This document shows positions 1 through 8,353 of a stretch of DNA of 64,000 nucleotides, in pieces (position 1 is the first letter of the stretch; each line of letters begins with the position of its first letter). This DNA is from Rhodospirillaceae bacterium (GTDB lineage: Bacteria; Pseudomonadota; Alphaproteobacteria; Rhodospirillales; Casp-alpha2): assembly GCA_016845145.1 (NCBI GenBank), contig JAERTE010000146.1:1-64000 (forward strand), read 5' to 3'. A program made the translations under genes and the position numbers. Under the pieces are notes generated by a model, which had not been told where the DNA came from, did not search any database, and saw only the letters and a program-made list of their open reading frames with translations.

Positions 1-425
1 GGATTGTTCAAGGCGCGCCGGGTGATGGCAACAGGGCGTTGGCCTTGGCCATTACGGCAGCGCTGCGGGGCAAGGATCTGACGGTAACCGAAGACCCTCG
101 CCAAGCCGGCTATGAGGTCGTCGGCAGCGTTGATGTGGGGCCAGCGGTAAACGGCCGCCAGCGCGCGCGCATTACCTGGGCCGTGAACACCATGGGCGGC
201 GAAGAGGTCGGCAAGGCGGTGCAGGAGAACGTCGTCGCGGCCGGTAGCCTCAACGGGTCGTGGGGGCGGGTGGCCGTGCTGGTGTCGTCTGCGGCGGCCA
301 ACGGCATCCACCAGTTATTTGAATCTCCGAGGCCAAAATATACACCCGTGGGAGAAGTGCCCGACTTCCCGAAAATCCCGAAATTGCCGCGCGTGCCTGG
401 CCGGGCACTACCGCCACCAAGCTGA
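1..425 (+). CDS. C-terminal part of an uncharacterised lipoprotein-like protein (start lies outside the window)
   Basis: The reading frame is open from base 3 to the TGA at 423-425, so the gene begins before the window and only its last 140 or so residues are seen. The visible part begins with a GAPGDGNRALA stretch and continues with alternating polar and hydrophobic segments typical of a small alpha/beta domain. It ends in a proline-rich tail (PDFPKIPKLPRVPGRALPPP). I recall similar uncharacterised proteins in Rhodospirillales, but this could not be checked. No catalytic motif is visible and no function is proposed. A 177-base gap separates it from prs, so the two genes probably have separate promoters. 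Confidence 0.6.
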   Translation, partial: IVQGAPGDGNRALALAITAALRGKDLTVTEDPRQAGYEVVGSVDVGPAVNGRQRARITWAVNTMGGEEVGKAVQENVVAAGSLNGSWGRVAVLVSSAAANGIHQLFESPRPKYTPVGEVPDFPKIPKLPRVPGRALPPPS

Positions 426-602
426 TCTTGGAGATTCGTGTCATCGCGGCGTTTACACATGCCCGACGGGTTGATAGATTTCCGTCCATCCTGATCTGGG
501 GAATTATCGGGATAAAAACGTTTCAAGTTACCTTGTGCCGGCCAGTACGAAATCAGTACGAGAATCGCGTCTTTAGCAACCAAACCGGACATTCGGATCA
601 TC

Positions 603-1535
603 ATGAAGATTATCGCTTGCAACTCGAACCGGCCGCTCGCGGAAGCCATCTCCGCTTATGTCAACCTACCGCTGACCAAAGCCAACATCAGGCGATTTTC
701 CGATATGGAAGTATTCGTCGAAATTGAGGAAAACGTCCGTGGCGAGGACGTATTCGTGGTGCAGTCCACATCCTATCCGGCCAACGACAACTTGATGGAA
801 TTGTTGGTGACGTTGGACGCCCTTCGCCGCGGCTCGGCAAGGCGGATCACCGCCGTGGTGCCGTATTTCGGCTATGCCCGCCAAGACCGTAAATCCGGGC
901 CGCGCACGCCGATCACGGCGAAACTGGTGGCCAATCTGATTACCGAGGCCGGTGCCGACCGGGTGCTGACCATGGACCTGCATGCGGGCCAGATTCAAGG
1001 CTTTTTCGATATCCCCACCGACAATCTTTATGCCGCACCGGTGATGCGCAAGGATATCGAGCAACGCCACGACGGCGACGACTTGGTCATCGTGTCGCCG
1101 GATGTCGGTGGCGTGGTCCGTGCGCGCGGTCTGGCCAAGCGCCTGAGCGCCGATCTCGCGATCATCGACAAGCGCCGGGAAAAAGCCGGTGTTTCGGAAG
1201 TCATGAATATCATCGGCGAGGTCGACGGCCGGGCCTGCATCTTGGTCGATGATATCGTCGATTCTGCCGGAACGCTGTGCAACGCCGCCGTCGCTTTGAG
1301 TGAAGCCGGGGCATCTTCGGTGTCCGCCTACGTGACGCACGGCGTTTTGTCGGGTGGTGCGGTGGCGCGGGTGACGTCGTCACCCATGCAGCGGTTGATG
1401 ATTACCGACAGCATCATGGCCACGGAAGCCGTGCGGGTATCGCATAATATTGAGCAACTGACCATTGCGCCGCTGATCGCCGAGGCGATCCAGCGCATCA
1501 GCGACGAATCGTCTGTATCCAGCCTGTTTGATTGA
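603..1535 (+). CDS. prs: Ribose-phosphate pyrophosphokinase (PRPP synthetase)
   Basis: This cytosolic enzyme makes 5-phosphoribosyl 1-pyrophosphate from ribose 5-phosphate and ATP, feeding purine, pyrimidine, histidine, tryptophan and NAD synthesis. The 310-residue length is normal for class I enzymes. The sequence has the N-terminal motif RPLAEAISAYVNLPLTKA, the flexible-loop region YFGYARQDRKSGPRTPITAKL, the DLHAGQIQGFF segment, and the PRPP-binding signature VDDIVDSAGTLC near residues 217-228. The ATG at 603 is the first start matching the family N terminus; no strong ribosome-binding site precedes it. It is followed by rplY, pth and ychF on the same strand, a common alphaproteobacterial order. 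Confidence 0.97.
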   Translation: MKIIACNSNRPLAEAISAYVNLPLTKANIRRFSDMEVFVEIEENVRGEDVFVVQSTSYPANDNLMELLVTLDALRRGSARRITAVVPYFGYARQDRKSGPRTPITAKLVANLITEAGADRVLTMDLHAGQIQGFFDIPTDNLYAAPVMRKDIEQRHDGDDLVIVSPDVGGVVRARGLAKRLSADLAIIDKRREKAGVSEVMNIIGEVDGRACILVDDIVDSAGTLCNAAVALSEAGASSVSAYVTHGVLSGGAVARVTSSPMQRLMITDSIMATEAVRVSHNIEQLTIAPLIAEAIQRISDESSVSSLFD

Positions 1536-1548
1536 TTGAGCATCGCCT

Positions 1549-1586
1549 CAAAGGGGCGTTGACGACAATCCCAAAGGGGCGTTGAC
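1549..1586 (+). repeat. Two 15-base direct repeats between prs and rplY
   Basis: The sequence CAAAGGGGCGTTGAC occurs at 1549-1563 and again at 1572-1586, 23 bases apart, just after the prs stop. The copies are identical. They may be a small local duplication or part of the rplY leader; nothing in the sequence shows a function. Confidence 0.75.
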
Positions 1587-1623
1587 CATTACCCTGTTGG
1601 GGGCTATGAATGCGCCTCTTTTG

Positions 1624-1641
1624 CGCACGGGGGTCCGTGCG
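1624..1641 (+). other. Small hairpin in the rplY leader
   Basis: CGCACGG (1624-1630) pairs perfectly with CCGTGCG (1635-1641) around a GGGT loop. No T-run follows, so it is not a classical terminator. It lies 57 bases before the rplY start and could be a leader structure. The functional assignment is only a guess. Confidence 0.45.
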
Positions 1642-1697
1642 TGTCTGGGAGCGGCACCCCTGGAGGCCGTCCCACCACTTTATTATAGGAGTTGGAA

Positions 1698-2378
1698 ATG
1701 GCCAACGTATTGAATTTCCCCGCCGAAGCGCGGGATCGGGCAGGTAAGGGGGCAGCCCGTGCAGCACGCCGTGAGGGTCGTGTGCCGGGTGTCATCTATG
1801 GCAACAAACAAGATCCGGTGATGATCACCGTCGATCCCGTCGAGCTTTTCAAGCAAGTCTCCACGCCGGGCTTCTTTGGCCGCGTGTACGAGATTGAGGT
1901 CGATGGCAAGGCCCACCGTGTTCTGCCGCGTGATTTGCAATTGGACCCGGTCACCGATCGTCCGATCCATGTTGACTTCATGCGCTTCAGTGCCTCCACG
2001 CGGGTCAATGTTGAGGTTGTCGTGAACTTCCTGAACGAAGAAGAGTGCCCGGGTATCCGCCAGGGCGGCGTGCTTAACGTTGTGCGTCACGCGGTGGAAT
2101 TGCTTTGCGCGCCGGACAATATTCCGGAAATCCTGGAAGCCGATCTCACGGGCCTGGAAGTTGGTGATAGCATCCACATCAGTGCTATCTCTCTGCCTGA
2201 AGGTGTTGAACCCACGGTTACCGACCGCGACTTTACCGTCGCCACCATTGCCGCCCCGACCATCGTTGAAGAGGTCGAGGAAGAAGACGAAGAAGGTCTC
2301 GAGGGCGAAGAGGGTGTCGAAGGCGCCGAAGGCGAAGAGGGCGGCGACGCGGAAGAAGGCGGCGAACAGGAAGACTGA
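1698..2378 (+). CDS. rplY: 50S ribosomal protein L25, long (CTC) form
   Basis: L25 binds 5S rRNA in the large ribosomal subunit; the long form carries a C-terminal TL5/CTC domain. The N terminus (MANVLNFPAEARDRAGKG) and the RREGRVPGVIYG motif near residue 30 are typical. The protein has 226 residues and ends in a very acidic low-complexity tail of Glu, Gly and Asp from about residue 190. I chose the ATG at 1698 over the TTG at 1692 because AGGAG at 1687-1691 lies six bases upstream of it. The gene sits between prs and pth, as in many Alphaproteobacteria. Confidence 0.95.
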   Translation: MANVLNFPAEARDRAGKGAARAARREGRVPGVIYGNKQDPVMITVDPVELFKQVSTPGFFGRVYEIEVDGKAHRVLPRDLQLDPVTDRPIHVDFMRFSASTRVNVEVVVNFLNEEECPGIRQGGVLNVVRHAVELLCAPDNIPEILEADLTGLEVGDSIHISAISLPEGVEPTVTDRDFTVATIAAPTIVEEVEEEDEEGLEGEEGVEGAEGEEGGDAEEGGEQED

Positions 2379-2441
2379 TCGCCGTCGGCGTTATTGCCCG
2401 CCGGATAAGGCCAATAGGGCCGGACATAGAGGAAGTCGGAC

Positions 2442-3080
2442 ATGCTGCTTGTCGTCGGCCTCGGCAATCCCGGTTCGGAGTATGCCGACAACCGCCACAA
2501 CATCGGATTTATGGCCGTGGACGCGATTGCACGCGCCCACGGTTTTTCCGCGTTCCGTAAAAGCAAGTTTCACGGCGAACTGGCGGACGGCACCATTGGC
2601 GGTAAAAAGGTTCTGCTGCTGAAGCCCACCACGTACATGAACGAGTCGGGCCGTGCCGTGCAGGCTGCCATGACGTTTTACAAAGTGGCGCCTGAAGACG
2701 TGCTGGTCTTTCACGATGAACTTGATCTTGCAGGCGGCAAGGTTCGGGTCAAGCGCGGTGGCGGACATGCCGGTCACAATGGTTTGCGCTCAATCCATGC
2801 ACATGTGGGCAATGCCTATTCCCGCGTGCGTTTGGGTATCGGACATCCGGGCGACAAGGATCGCGTTATCGGCCATGTGTTGAAGGATTTTTCCAAAGCG
2901 GAAAAGCCCTGGGTGGAAAAGTTGGTGGATGCCGTGGGCGAACATTTTCCGCGCTTGGTCAAGGGTGATGAGGGCGGCTTCATGAGCAAGGTCGCAGCGG
3001 CTGTTGCACCTCCCAAATCAGAGCCGCCCAAGGAAGATAAGAAAAAGAAAGAGAAAGAGAAAGAGAAAGAGGATACCTGA
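2442..3080 (+). CDS. pth: Peptidyl-tRNA hydrolase
   Basis: This enzyme releases tRNA from peptidyl-tRNAs that drop off the ribosome. The start MLLVVGLGNPGSEYADNRHN contains the family signature and the catalytic His of NRHNIGF near residue 20. The motifs KPTTYMNESG and GGHAGHNGLRSI follow in the usual places. The 212 residues include an unusual C-terminal extension: after about residue 185 it becomes proline-rich and then an almost pure Lys/Glu run, encoded by a hexanucleotide repeat. The TGA overlaps the ychF start by one base (TGATG), so the two genes are likely translated in concert. Confidence 0.96.
   Translation: MLLVVGLGNPGSEYADNRHNIGFMAVDAIARAHGFSAFRKSKFHGELADGTIGGKKVLLLKPTTYMNESGRAVQAAMTFYKVAPEDVLVFHDELDLAGGKVRVKRGGGHAGHNGLRSIHAHVGNAYSRVRLGIGHPGDKDRVIGHVLKDFSKAEKPWVEKLVDAVGEHFPRLVKGDEGGFMSKVAAAVAPPKSEPPKEDKKKKEKEKEKEDT
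3048..3071 (+). repeat. AAAGAG hexanucleotide repeat (four copies) inside pth
   Basis: Four perfect copies of AAAGAG run from 3048 to 3071, preceded by a near copy (AAAAAG). They encode alternating Lys-Glu at the C terminus of Pth. Copy-number change would keep the reading frame and alter only the length of the charged tail. Confidence 0.85.
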
Positions 3081-4180
3081 TGGGTTTCAACTGTGGCATC
3101 GTCGGCCTACCGAACGTCGGCAAATCGACCCTGTTCAACGCGCTGACGCAAACAGCTGCAGCGGAAGCGGCGAACTTCCCGTTCTGCACCATCGAGCCCA
3201 ATTCCGGTCGTGTTGCGGTGCCCGATGCGCGTCTTGACCAGATTTCATCGATCACCGGCTCGGCGGCGACCATTCCCACCTATCTGGAGTTTGTCGATAT
3301 CGCCGGGCTGGTCCGTGGCGCTTCCAAGGGTGAAGGTTTGGGCAATCAATTTTTGGCCAACATTCGCGAAGTTGATGCCATCGTTCACGTGTTGCGCTGT
3401 TTTGAAGATGACAACATCACCCACGTCGAAGCCTCTATCGATCCGGTGCGGGATGCCGAGACGGTGGAAACGGAACTGATGCTGGCCGACCTCGATAGCC
3501 TGGAGAAACGCGTCGACCCTCTGACCAAGAAGATTCGCGGCAATGACAAGGAAGCGGCAGCGACGCTGAAGCTCGTCGAACGCTGCCTCGATTTGCTGCG
3601 TGACGGTCAGCCCGCACGCAAGCTCGAGGTGCATGACGACGAGACCAAGGCGTTCCGTATGTTGCAGTTGTTGACCGCAAAGCCGGTACTCTATGCCTGC
3701 AACGTGGATGAAGGGTCGGCTGCGGATGGCAACGCGTTTTCTGAAAAGGTTGCGGCCATGGCCGCCGAACAGGGTGCCGACGTGGTCGTGATTTCAGCTG
3801 AGATCGAAGAGGAAATCGCGCAACTCACGGACACTGAAGAGCGCATCGAGTTTCTGGAAACATTGGGCCTGCATGAAACCGGGCTGGCGCGGATCATCCG
3901 CGCTGGTTACCACCTGTTGCACCTGATCACCTTTTTCACTTCAGGTCCGAAAGAAACGCGCGCCTGGACGGTGCCGAAGGGCGCCAAAGCTCCGCAGGCT
4001 GCCGGTGTCATCCATACGGATTTTGAAAAAGGCTTCATCAAGGCGGAAACCATTGCGATGGACGATTATATCGCGCTGGACGGCGAACAGGGTGCCAAGG
4101 ATGCCGGCAAGATGCGCCAGGAAGGGAAAGACTACCTGGTTCAAGACGGCGACATCTTGCTGTTCCGCTTTAACGTTTAG
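3080..4180 (+). CDS. ychF: Redox-regulated ATPase YchF (Obg-related P-loop protein)
   Basis: YchF/OLA1 proteins are ribosome-associated P-loop NTPases that prefer ATP to GTP. The 366 residues begin MGFNCGIVGLPNVGKSTLFNAL with the Walker A motif GLPNVGKS. Walker B and switch II appear as DIAGLVRGASKGEGLGNQFL, and the base-specificity segment has the variant NVDE rather than NKxD, as expected for this ATP-binding family. The C-terminal TGS-like domain includes KGAKAPQAAGVIHTDFEKGF. The start overlaps the pth stop by one base. The stop overlaps the stop of the convergent transporter gene by four bases (4177-4180). Confidence 0.96.
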   Translation: MGFNCGIVGLPNVGKSTLFNALTQTAAAEAANFPFCTIEPNSGRVAVPDARLDQISSITGSAATIPTYLEFVDIAGLVRGASKGEGLGNQFLANIREVDAIVHVLRCFEDDNITHVEASIDPVRDAETVETELMLADLDSLEKRVDPLTKKIRGNDKEAAATLKLVERCLDLLRDGQPARKLEVHDDETKAFRMLQLLTAKPVLYACNVDEGSAADGNAFSEKVAAMAAEQGADVVVISAEIEEEIAQLTDTEERIEFLETLGLHETGLARIIRAGYHLLHLITFFTSGPKETRAWTVPKGAKAPQAAGVIHTDFEKGFIKAETIAMDDYIALDGEQGAKDAGKMRQEGKDYLVQDGDILLFRFNV

Positions 4181-5652
4181 CCGAATACCAGCGGTAGCAG
4201 CGCCGCTATCATCACGCTGATCAACAGCACCGCGATGACGTTGAGCATGAGCCCGGCGCGGGCCATTTGTTGAATAGTGACATTTCCCGTTCCGAAGACA
4301 ATGGCGTTGGGTGGCGTCGCGACCGGCATCATAAATGCGCAACTGGCCGATAGGGCCACGGCTGCGGTCAACAGGAGTGGATCCATGCCCGCCGGTGCCA
4401 CTGAAGCAGCCACCGGGAGAAACACCGCCGTCGTTGCTGTGTTGGATGTGATCTCGGTCAGGAACACGATCAACAAGGCGACGATACCCACTGCGGCCAG
4501 CACTGGCCAATTTTCACCGCCTGAAAGCGCGCCACCGATCCATTTGGCCAGACCGCTCGATTGAATGGCGGCGGCCAATGCCAAGCCACCTCCAAACAAA
4601 ATCAACACCCCCCAGGGCAACTTCAGCGCTTGCTCCCAGGTCATCAGGCGCTCGGCTCTTGACGCATCGCCCGCCGGCAGGATGAACAGTGCAAGTGCCG
4701 CCGCAATGGCGATGCCGGCATCCGACAAGGCCAAACTGGGCAACAATGTGCCGATCGGTGCGCGCAACACCCACAGCAACGCCGCAGCGACAAAAATAAT
4801 GGCGACGCGGCGTTCCGGAGGCGTCATTTTGCCCATGCCCGCCAACTCGCCCGATATCACTTCGGCAGCGCCTTGAATGGGTGCACGGCCCACCGGATAA
4901 ACAACGCTCACCAGCATCCACCAAGCAATGGGCAGCATCAACGCGACCAGCGGCAGGGCAAAAACCATCCACTGCCCGAAGCCGATGGCGCGACCGTGCG
5001 CGTCGGCCATGTAGGCGGCCAGCAGAGCATTGGGCGGCGTACCGATGAGCGTGCCGACGCCGCCGATGCTGGCCGCATAGGCAATGCCCAGCATCAGTGC
5101 GGTGCGGAAATGGCGGTCCTCTTTTTCATCCATGTGCGCCACTTTGTCGTCGTGCAGAAGTGCCAGCACCGACATGGCGATCGGGATCATCATCACCGTG
5201 GTGGCGGTGTTGGAAATCCACATGCTTAATCCCGCCGTTGCCAACATGAAACCGGCCACCAACATGGCCGGGCGCGTGCCGAACAGTACCAATACACGGA
5301 GCGCAATGCGCCGGTGCAGATGCCAGCGCTCCAGTGCCAGCGCAATGATAAACCCGCCCATGAACAGGAAAATCAGCGGATGCGCATAACTTGCCGCCAC
5401 CTTCTTGATCGGCATGACGTCCAGTAACGGCAGCAACAAGATTGGCAGCAATGCTGTCACCGGTACGGGAATAGCCTCGCTCAGCCACCACACCGCCATT
5501 AAAATCGCCATGCCAGCGACACGCCAGCCGGTTTCGCTCAGGCCGTCCGGTGGCGGTGTGAATTGGAGAACTGCGAACAATAGCGCGCCGATGGCGACGG
5601 CCTTCAGCTTGTGCCCATTGGCGCCTTCGGAGAGTTTCTCTTCGTCGGCCAT
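4177..5652 (-). CDS. DASS/SLC13-family anion transporter
   Basis: This inner-membrane carrier belongs to the divalent anion:sodium symporter family, which moves dicarboxylates, sulfate or related anions. The 491-residue product has about 11-12 hydrophobic segments. The two family SNT motifs are visible (ISNTATTVMMIPIA and TSNTATTAVFLPVA), together with the C-terminal SLC13 signature region MPVATPPNAIVFGTGNV. I chose the ATG at 5652, two bases after the hemF stop (TGATATG), because the longer upstream frame reads through hemF. Substrate cannot be told from the sequence. It follows hemF and is convergent with ychF, with no terminator between them. Confidence 0.88.
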   Translation of the reverse strand: MADEEKLSEGANGHKLKAVAIGALLFAVLQFTPPPDGLSETGWRVAGMAILMAVWWLSEAIPVPVTALLPILLLPLLDVMPIKKVAASYAHPLIFLFMGGFIIALALERWHLHRRIALRVLVLFGTRPAMLVAGFMLATAGLSMWISNTATTVMMIPIAMSVLALLHDDKVAHMDEKEDRHFRTALMLGIAYAASIGGVGTLIGTPPNALLAAYMADAHGRAIGFGQWMVFALPLVALMLPIAWWMLVSVVYPVGRAPIQGAAEVISGELAGMGKMTPPERRVAIIFVAAALLWVLRAPIGTLLPSLALSDAGIAIAAALALFILPAGDASRAERLMTWEQALKLPWGVLILFGGGLALAAAIQSSGLAKWIGGALSGGENWPVLAAVGIVALLIVFLTEITSNTATTAVFLPVAASVAPAGMDPLLLTAAVALSASCAFMMPVATPPNAIVFGTGNVTIQQMARAGLMLNVIAVLLISVMIAALLPLVFG

Positions 5653-5653
5653 A

Positions 5654-6535
5654 TCAAGGCCAGGTTGTATCCGGAGGCAACGACATGAGAATGGCCTCCG
5701 TGTTGCCGCCGGTTTTAAGACCAAATAATGTGCCGCGGTCGTAAAGCAGATTGAACTCCACATAGCGACCGCGTTTGATCCGTTGCGCCTGCCGTTGGTC
5801 ATCGGTCCACGACAGGTCCATCTTGGCCCGCGCTATGGCGGGGTAGGCGTGCAGGAAGGCGCGACCGACATCCTGGGTGAAGGCGAAATCCGCCTCCCAG
5901 TCACCGGTATTGACGCTGTCATAAAATATGCCGCCGACGCCGCGCGGCTCGTTTCGGTGCGGCAAGAAGAAATATTCGTCACACCACTTTTTGAATTTCG
6001 GGTAATAGGCGGGATCGTGGGCGTCGCAGGCTTCTTTATAAGCTCGATGGAAGCGCGCCGTTTCTTCGTCTTCGGGGAATACCGGTGTCAGGTCGCCACC
6101 ACCGCCAAACCATCCCTTTGTGGTGACGATCATCCGGGTGTTCATGTGTGCCGCGGGCAACAAGGGCGAGCGCGGATGAATGACCACCGATATGCCTGAC
6201 GCCCAAAATCGCGGATCATCAGCCGCACCCGGGATGCGGGCGCGGAACTCTTTGGAAAACTCACCGTGCACGGTCGAAATATTGACACCGGCTTTTTCGA
6301 ACACACGACCGCGCAGGATCGACATAACACCACCGCCGCCGTGGCCTTCCATGTCATCGGACGGCGGGCGTTCCCAGGTTTTGCGCTCAAACCGGCCGGG
6401 TTCGCCTTCGCTGGACGCATTGGGTCCCATCACGTCGTCTTCAATGGTTTCAAGTGCGGCGCATAGATCGTCACGCAATCTTGCGAACCAAGCGGATGCC
6501 CTGGCCTTGTGCTCGTCGCCGTAAGTTTCGGTCAT
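5654..6535 (-). CDS. hemF: Oxygen-dependent coproporphyrinogen-III oxidase
   Basis: HemF decarboxylates coproporphyrinogen III to protoporphyrinogen IX in heme synthesis, using O2. The 293 residues carry the family landmarks: GRVFEKAGVNISTVHGEF, HPRSPLLPAAHMNTRM, GWFGGGGDLTPVF, DEYFFLPHRNEPRGVGGIFYD and GRYVEFNLLYDRGTLFGLKTG. A GAGG ribosome-binding site lies a few bases upstream of the ATG. The gene is transcribed after trmL (15-base gap) and is followed at once by the DASS transporter. Its presence shows that the cell makes heme aerobically, which fits the bc1 complex nearby. Confidence 0.97.
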   Translation of the reverse strand: MTETYGDEHKARASAWFARLRDDLCAALETIEDDVMGPNASSEGEPGRFERKTWERPPSDDMEGHGGGGVMSILRGRVFEKAGVNISTVHGEFSKEFRARIPGAADDPRFWASGISVVIHPRSPLLPAAHMNTRMIVTTKGWFGGGGDLTPVFPEDEETARFHRAYKEACDAHDPAYYPKFKKWCDEYFFLPHRNEPRGVGGIFYDSVNTGDWEADFAFTQDVGRAFLHAYPAIARAKMDLSWTDDQRQAQRIKRGRYVEFNLLYDRGTLFGLKTGGNTEAILMSLPPDTTWP

Positions 6536-6550
6536 GGATGCCTCACTTTT

Positions 6551-7036
6551 TTATTTGGCGTCATTGGGAAACACATTGAGTTGGCGAAGCGCTTCGCCCA
6601 GCACCATGGCGGCACTGACAGCCAGATTCAAGGATCGCATACCGGGTGCCATGGGGATCAACAACCGTGCATCTACGGCGGCATGGACATTTTCGGGAAC
6701 ACCTGCCGATTCACGGCCACAGATCAAAATATCGTCGGGTCTGAAATCGAATGTGGTGTAGGGCATGGCAGCTTTTGTCGTCAACAGAACCCGGCGGCAT
6801 CCTGCGTGGGCGCGTTGGAACATTGCCCAATCGTCGTGCTCGGTCAGTTGGGCGTTCTCCAGATAATCCATGCCCGCACGCCGGGACTTCGCGCCGCCCA
6901 AAACGAAACCGGCCGGGCCGATGATCTCTGCCGCAACATCAAGACACGCACAAGTGCGCAAGACGGCAGCTGTATTTTGCGGGATGTCGGGCTCAAAGAG
7001 CGCCAGGCGCAAAGCGTGTTGGGGGGCTGGATTCAT
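6551..7036 (-). CDS. trmL: tRNA (cytidine/uridine-2'-O)-methyltransferase TrmL
   Basis: TrmL is a SPOUT-class enzyme that 2'-O-methylates the wobble base (position 34) of leucine tRNAs. The 161-residue length is typical. Motifs include LALFEPDIPQNTAAVLRTCACL near the N terminus, the SAM-knot region ILICGRESAGVPE, and the C-terminal knot IPMAPGMRSLNLAVSAAMVLGEALRQL. It is the first gene of a minus-strand run trmL-hemF-transporter. In many Alphaproteobacteria trmL lies divergent from petA; here a signalling cassette sits between the two. Confidence 0.94.
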   Translation of the reverse strand: MNPAPQHALRLALFEPDIPQNTAAVLRTCACLDVAAEIIGPAGFVLGGAKSRRAGMDYLENAQLTEHDDWAMFQRAHAGCRRVLLTTKAAMPYTTFDFRPDDILICGRESAGVPENVHAAVDARLLIPMAPGMRSLNLAVSAAMVLGEALRQLNVFPNDAK

Positions 7037-7514
7037 ATATCCGAAAGTGCCGTCATCTCGGTGATTGTCAAGACTGCGGCGCAGATGGGGCGCATTGCTG
7101 CTCGACAGTGGCGGGTAACTACATCGTGAATGAGGACGTTTCGGACGGTTTCACGAAAAAATGGGAATATCATTGGGTGATTTTCAACCCTTTGAAATCG
7201 CGAGAAAAATCGGAACAACCCTTCGGTGTTTTCGACTGTTGTCGGGGATTTAGGGAGAGAGAAAAGGAATTAGCGGTCAAAACGGTGGCTTTAATGGTTC
7301 TAATTTACATCGCTTTGGTTCTAAACTCGTTTCAAAGGTTGGTTGATTTCGGGAATATTAACCCCGTAGATGCTGAACCGATAATCGTAGCGCTTGAGGG
7401 AAAGTAAGGTTTATTTGACGTGAACAGCGTCGTGATATTTCGCAATAAAATCGTATTTGTTTGCTGATTTTATTTTCAATGGTTGTCATGCCATTTGGCA
7501 GGAGGGACCGTAAT
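7037..7514. other. Divergent intergenic region without a convincing gene
   Basis: This 478-base gap separates trmL (minus) from the signalling cassette (plus) and must hold promoters for both. A 99-codon plus frame (GTG at 7108 to TAA at 7407) includes one hydrophobic segment, but it has no ribosome-binding site and no recognisable family. The last part is AT-rich, with an imperfect inverted repeat (AAAATC...GATTTT near 7446-7470). Nothing more definite is seen. Confidence 0.5.
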
Positions 7515-7748
7515 ATGAGATATCTTGTGCGCTACAATTCAGATGACAGCAAATGGTTGGTCATTGATTCACTATCGGCGGGACAGGCCGTCGGTTGCCA
7601 TGACCAAAAACCAAAAGCCCTGACACAAGCGAAAAGCGAAGAGCGACAGTGGCATCGATATGGTAGCGTCGACCGGGCGTTCCATGCGGCCAGCCGTATG
7701 GCGCGCGGCCCGCGACGACTGCCGAACCGAAGTGCGGGGTGCAGGTGA
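7515..7748 (+). CDS. Small uncharacterised protein ahead of the response regulator
   Basis: The 77-residue frame starts MRYLVRYNSDDSKWLVIDSL, which looks like a compact beta-rich domain of the kind that describes its own query sequence (LVRY...WLVIDSLSAGQAVG). An AGGAGGG ribosome-binding site at 7499-7505 lies ten bases before the ATG. The stop overlaps the ATG of the following response regulator (TGATG at 7746-7750), suggesting translational coupling and a shared role. The C-terminal half is basic and less ordered. The family is not one I can name with confidence. Confidence 0.6.
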   Translation: MRYLVRYNSDDSKWLVIDSLSAGQAVGCHDQKPKALTQAKSEERQWHRYGSVDRAFHAASRMARGPRRLPNRSAGCR

Positions 7749-8332
7749 TGGAAGCCTATGACATCCGTCACCTCAACGTCTTGATGGTGGATGACAACCG
7801 TCACATGCGTTTCTTGGTGAAGACCATCCTGCATGGCCTGGGGATCAAATCCGTCGAAGAGGCGGAGGATGGTTCCGACGCGCTGAAAACACTGCAGACG
7901 TTTCCCGCAGACTTGATTGTTACGGATTGGCTGATGGAACCATTGGACGGCATTGACCTGATCCGCATGATCCGCACCGGCATTGATACCATGGACGCAT
8001 ACATCCCCATTATCATGCTTACCGGATATACGGAGGTGGCACGTGTGCAGGAGGCGCGCGACGCCGGGGTCACGGAATTCCTGGCTAAGCCGATCTCTTC
8101 CTTGGCGATCTACCACCGGATGGTGCAAATTATTGAAAAACCACGATATTTTATTCAAGGAAAACGCTATACCGGCCCTGATCGGCGGCGAAAGGATTTG
8201 AAATTCAAAGGTGAAGATAAACGGTCCGTTGCTGCTGAGCCGGGTGTTCCCAAATCAAACATGCCGATGACAGTTCAGCGTGTCCAACCGGCGCCGGAGC
8301 CGACTGGGTCGGCGCGGCTGTTCATGAATTAG
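7748..8332 (+). CDS. CheY-like response regulator with a C-terminal extension
   Basis: A single receiver domain fills residues 9-130: the acidic pair is D15-D16 (VLMVDDN), the likely phosphoacceptor is D60 (LIVTDWLMEP), the conserved Thr is in MLTGYTE near 92, and the Lys is K114 (FLAKPIS). The remaining 65 residues have no DNA-binding domain; they start with a basic GPDRRRKDLKFKGEDKR stretch and end proline-rich. It is therefore more likely to signal by protein contact than to bind a promoter. I chose the ATG at 7748 because it overlaps the previous stop. The adjacent Hpt and kinase genes suggest a split phosphorelay. Confidence 0.88.
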   Translation: MEAYDIRHLNVLMVDDNRHMRFLVKTILHGLGIKSVEEAEDGSDALKTLQTFPADLIVTDWLMEPLDGIDLIRMIRTGIDTMDAYIPIIMLTGYTEVARVQEARDAGVTEFLAKPISSLAIYHRMVQIIEKPRYFIQGKRYTGPDRRRKDLKFKGEDKRSVAAEPGVPKSNMPMTVQRVQPAPEPTGSARLFMN

Positions 8333-8353
8333 GCGTGCGGGCGGAGTTGTTCA

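Noticed and set aside
666..1340. Long minus-strand frame opposite prs
   Set aside because: Mirror of a highly conserved gene in G+C-rich DNA; no ribosome-binding site or family pattern.
4177..5802. Longer transporter frame starting at 5802
   Set aside because: It would overlap hemF by about 150 bases; ATG at 5652 lies next to the hemF stop and fits the family.
7108..7407. 99-codon plus-strand frame with one hydrophobic segment between trmL and the signalling genes
   Set aside because: GTG start without a ribosome-binding site, no family pattern and unusual codons for this genome. Treated as intergenic.
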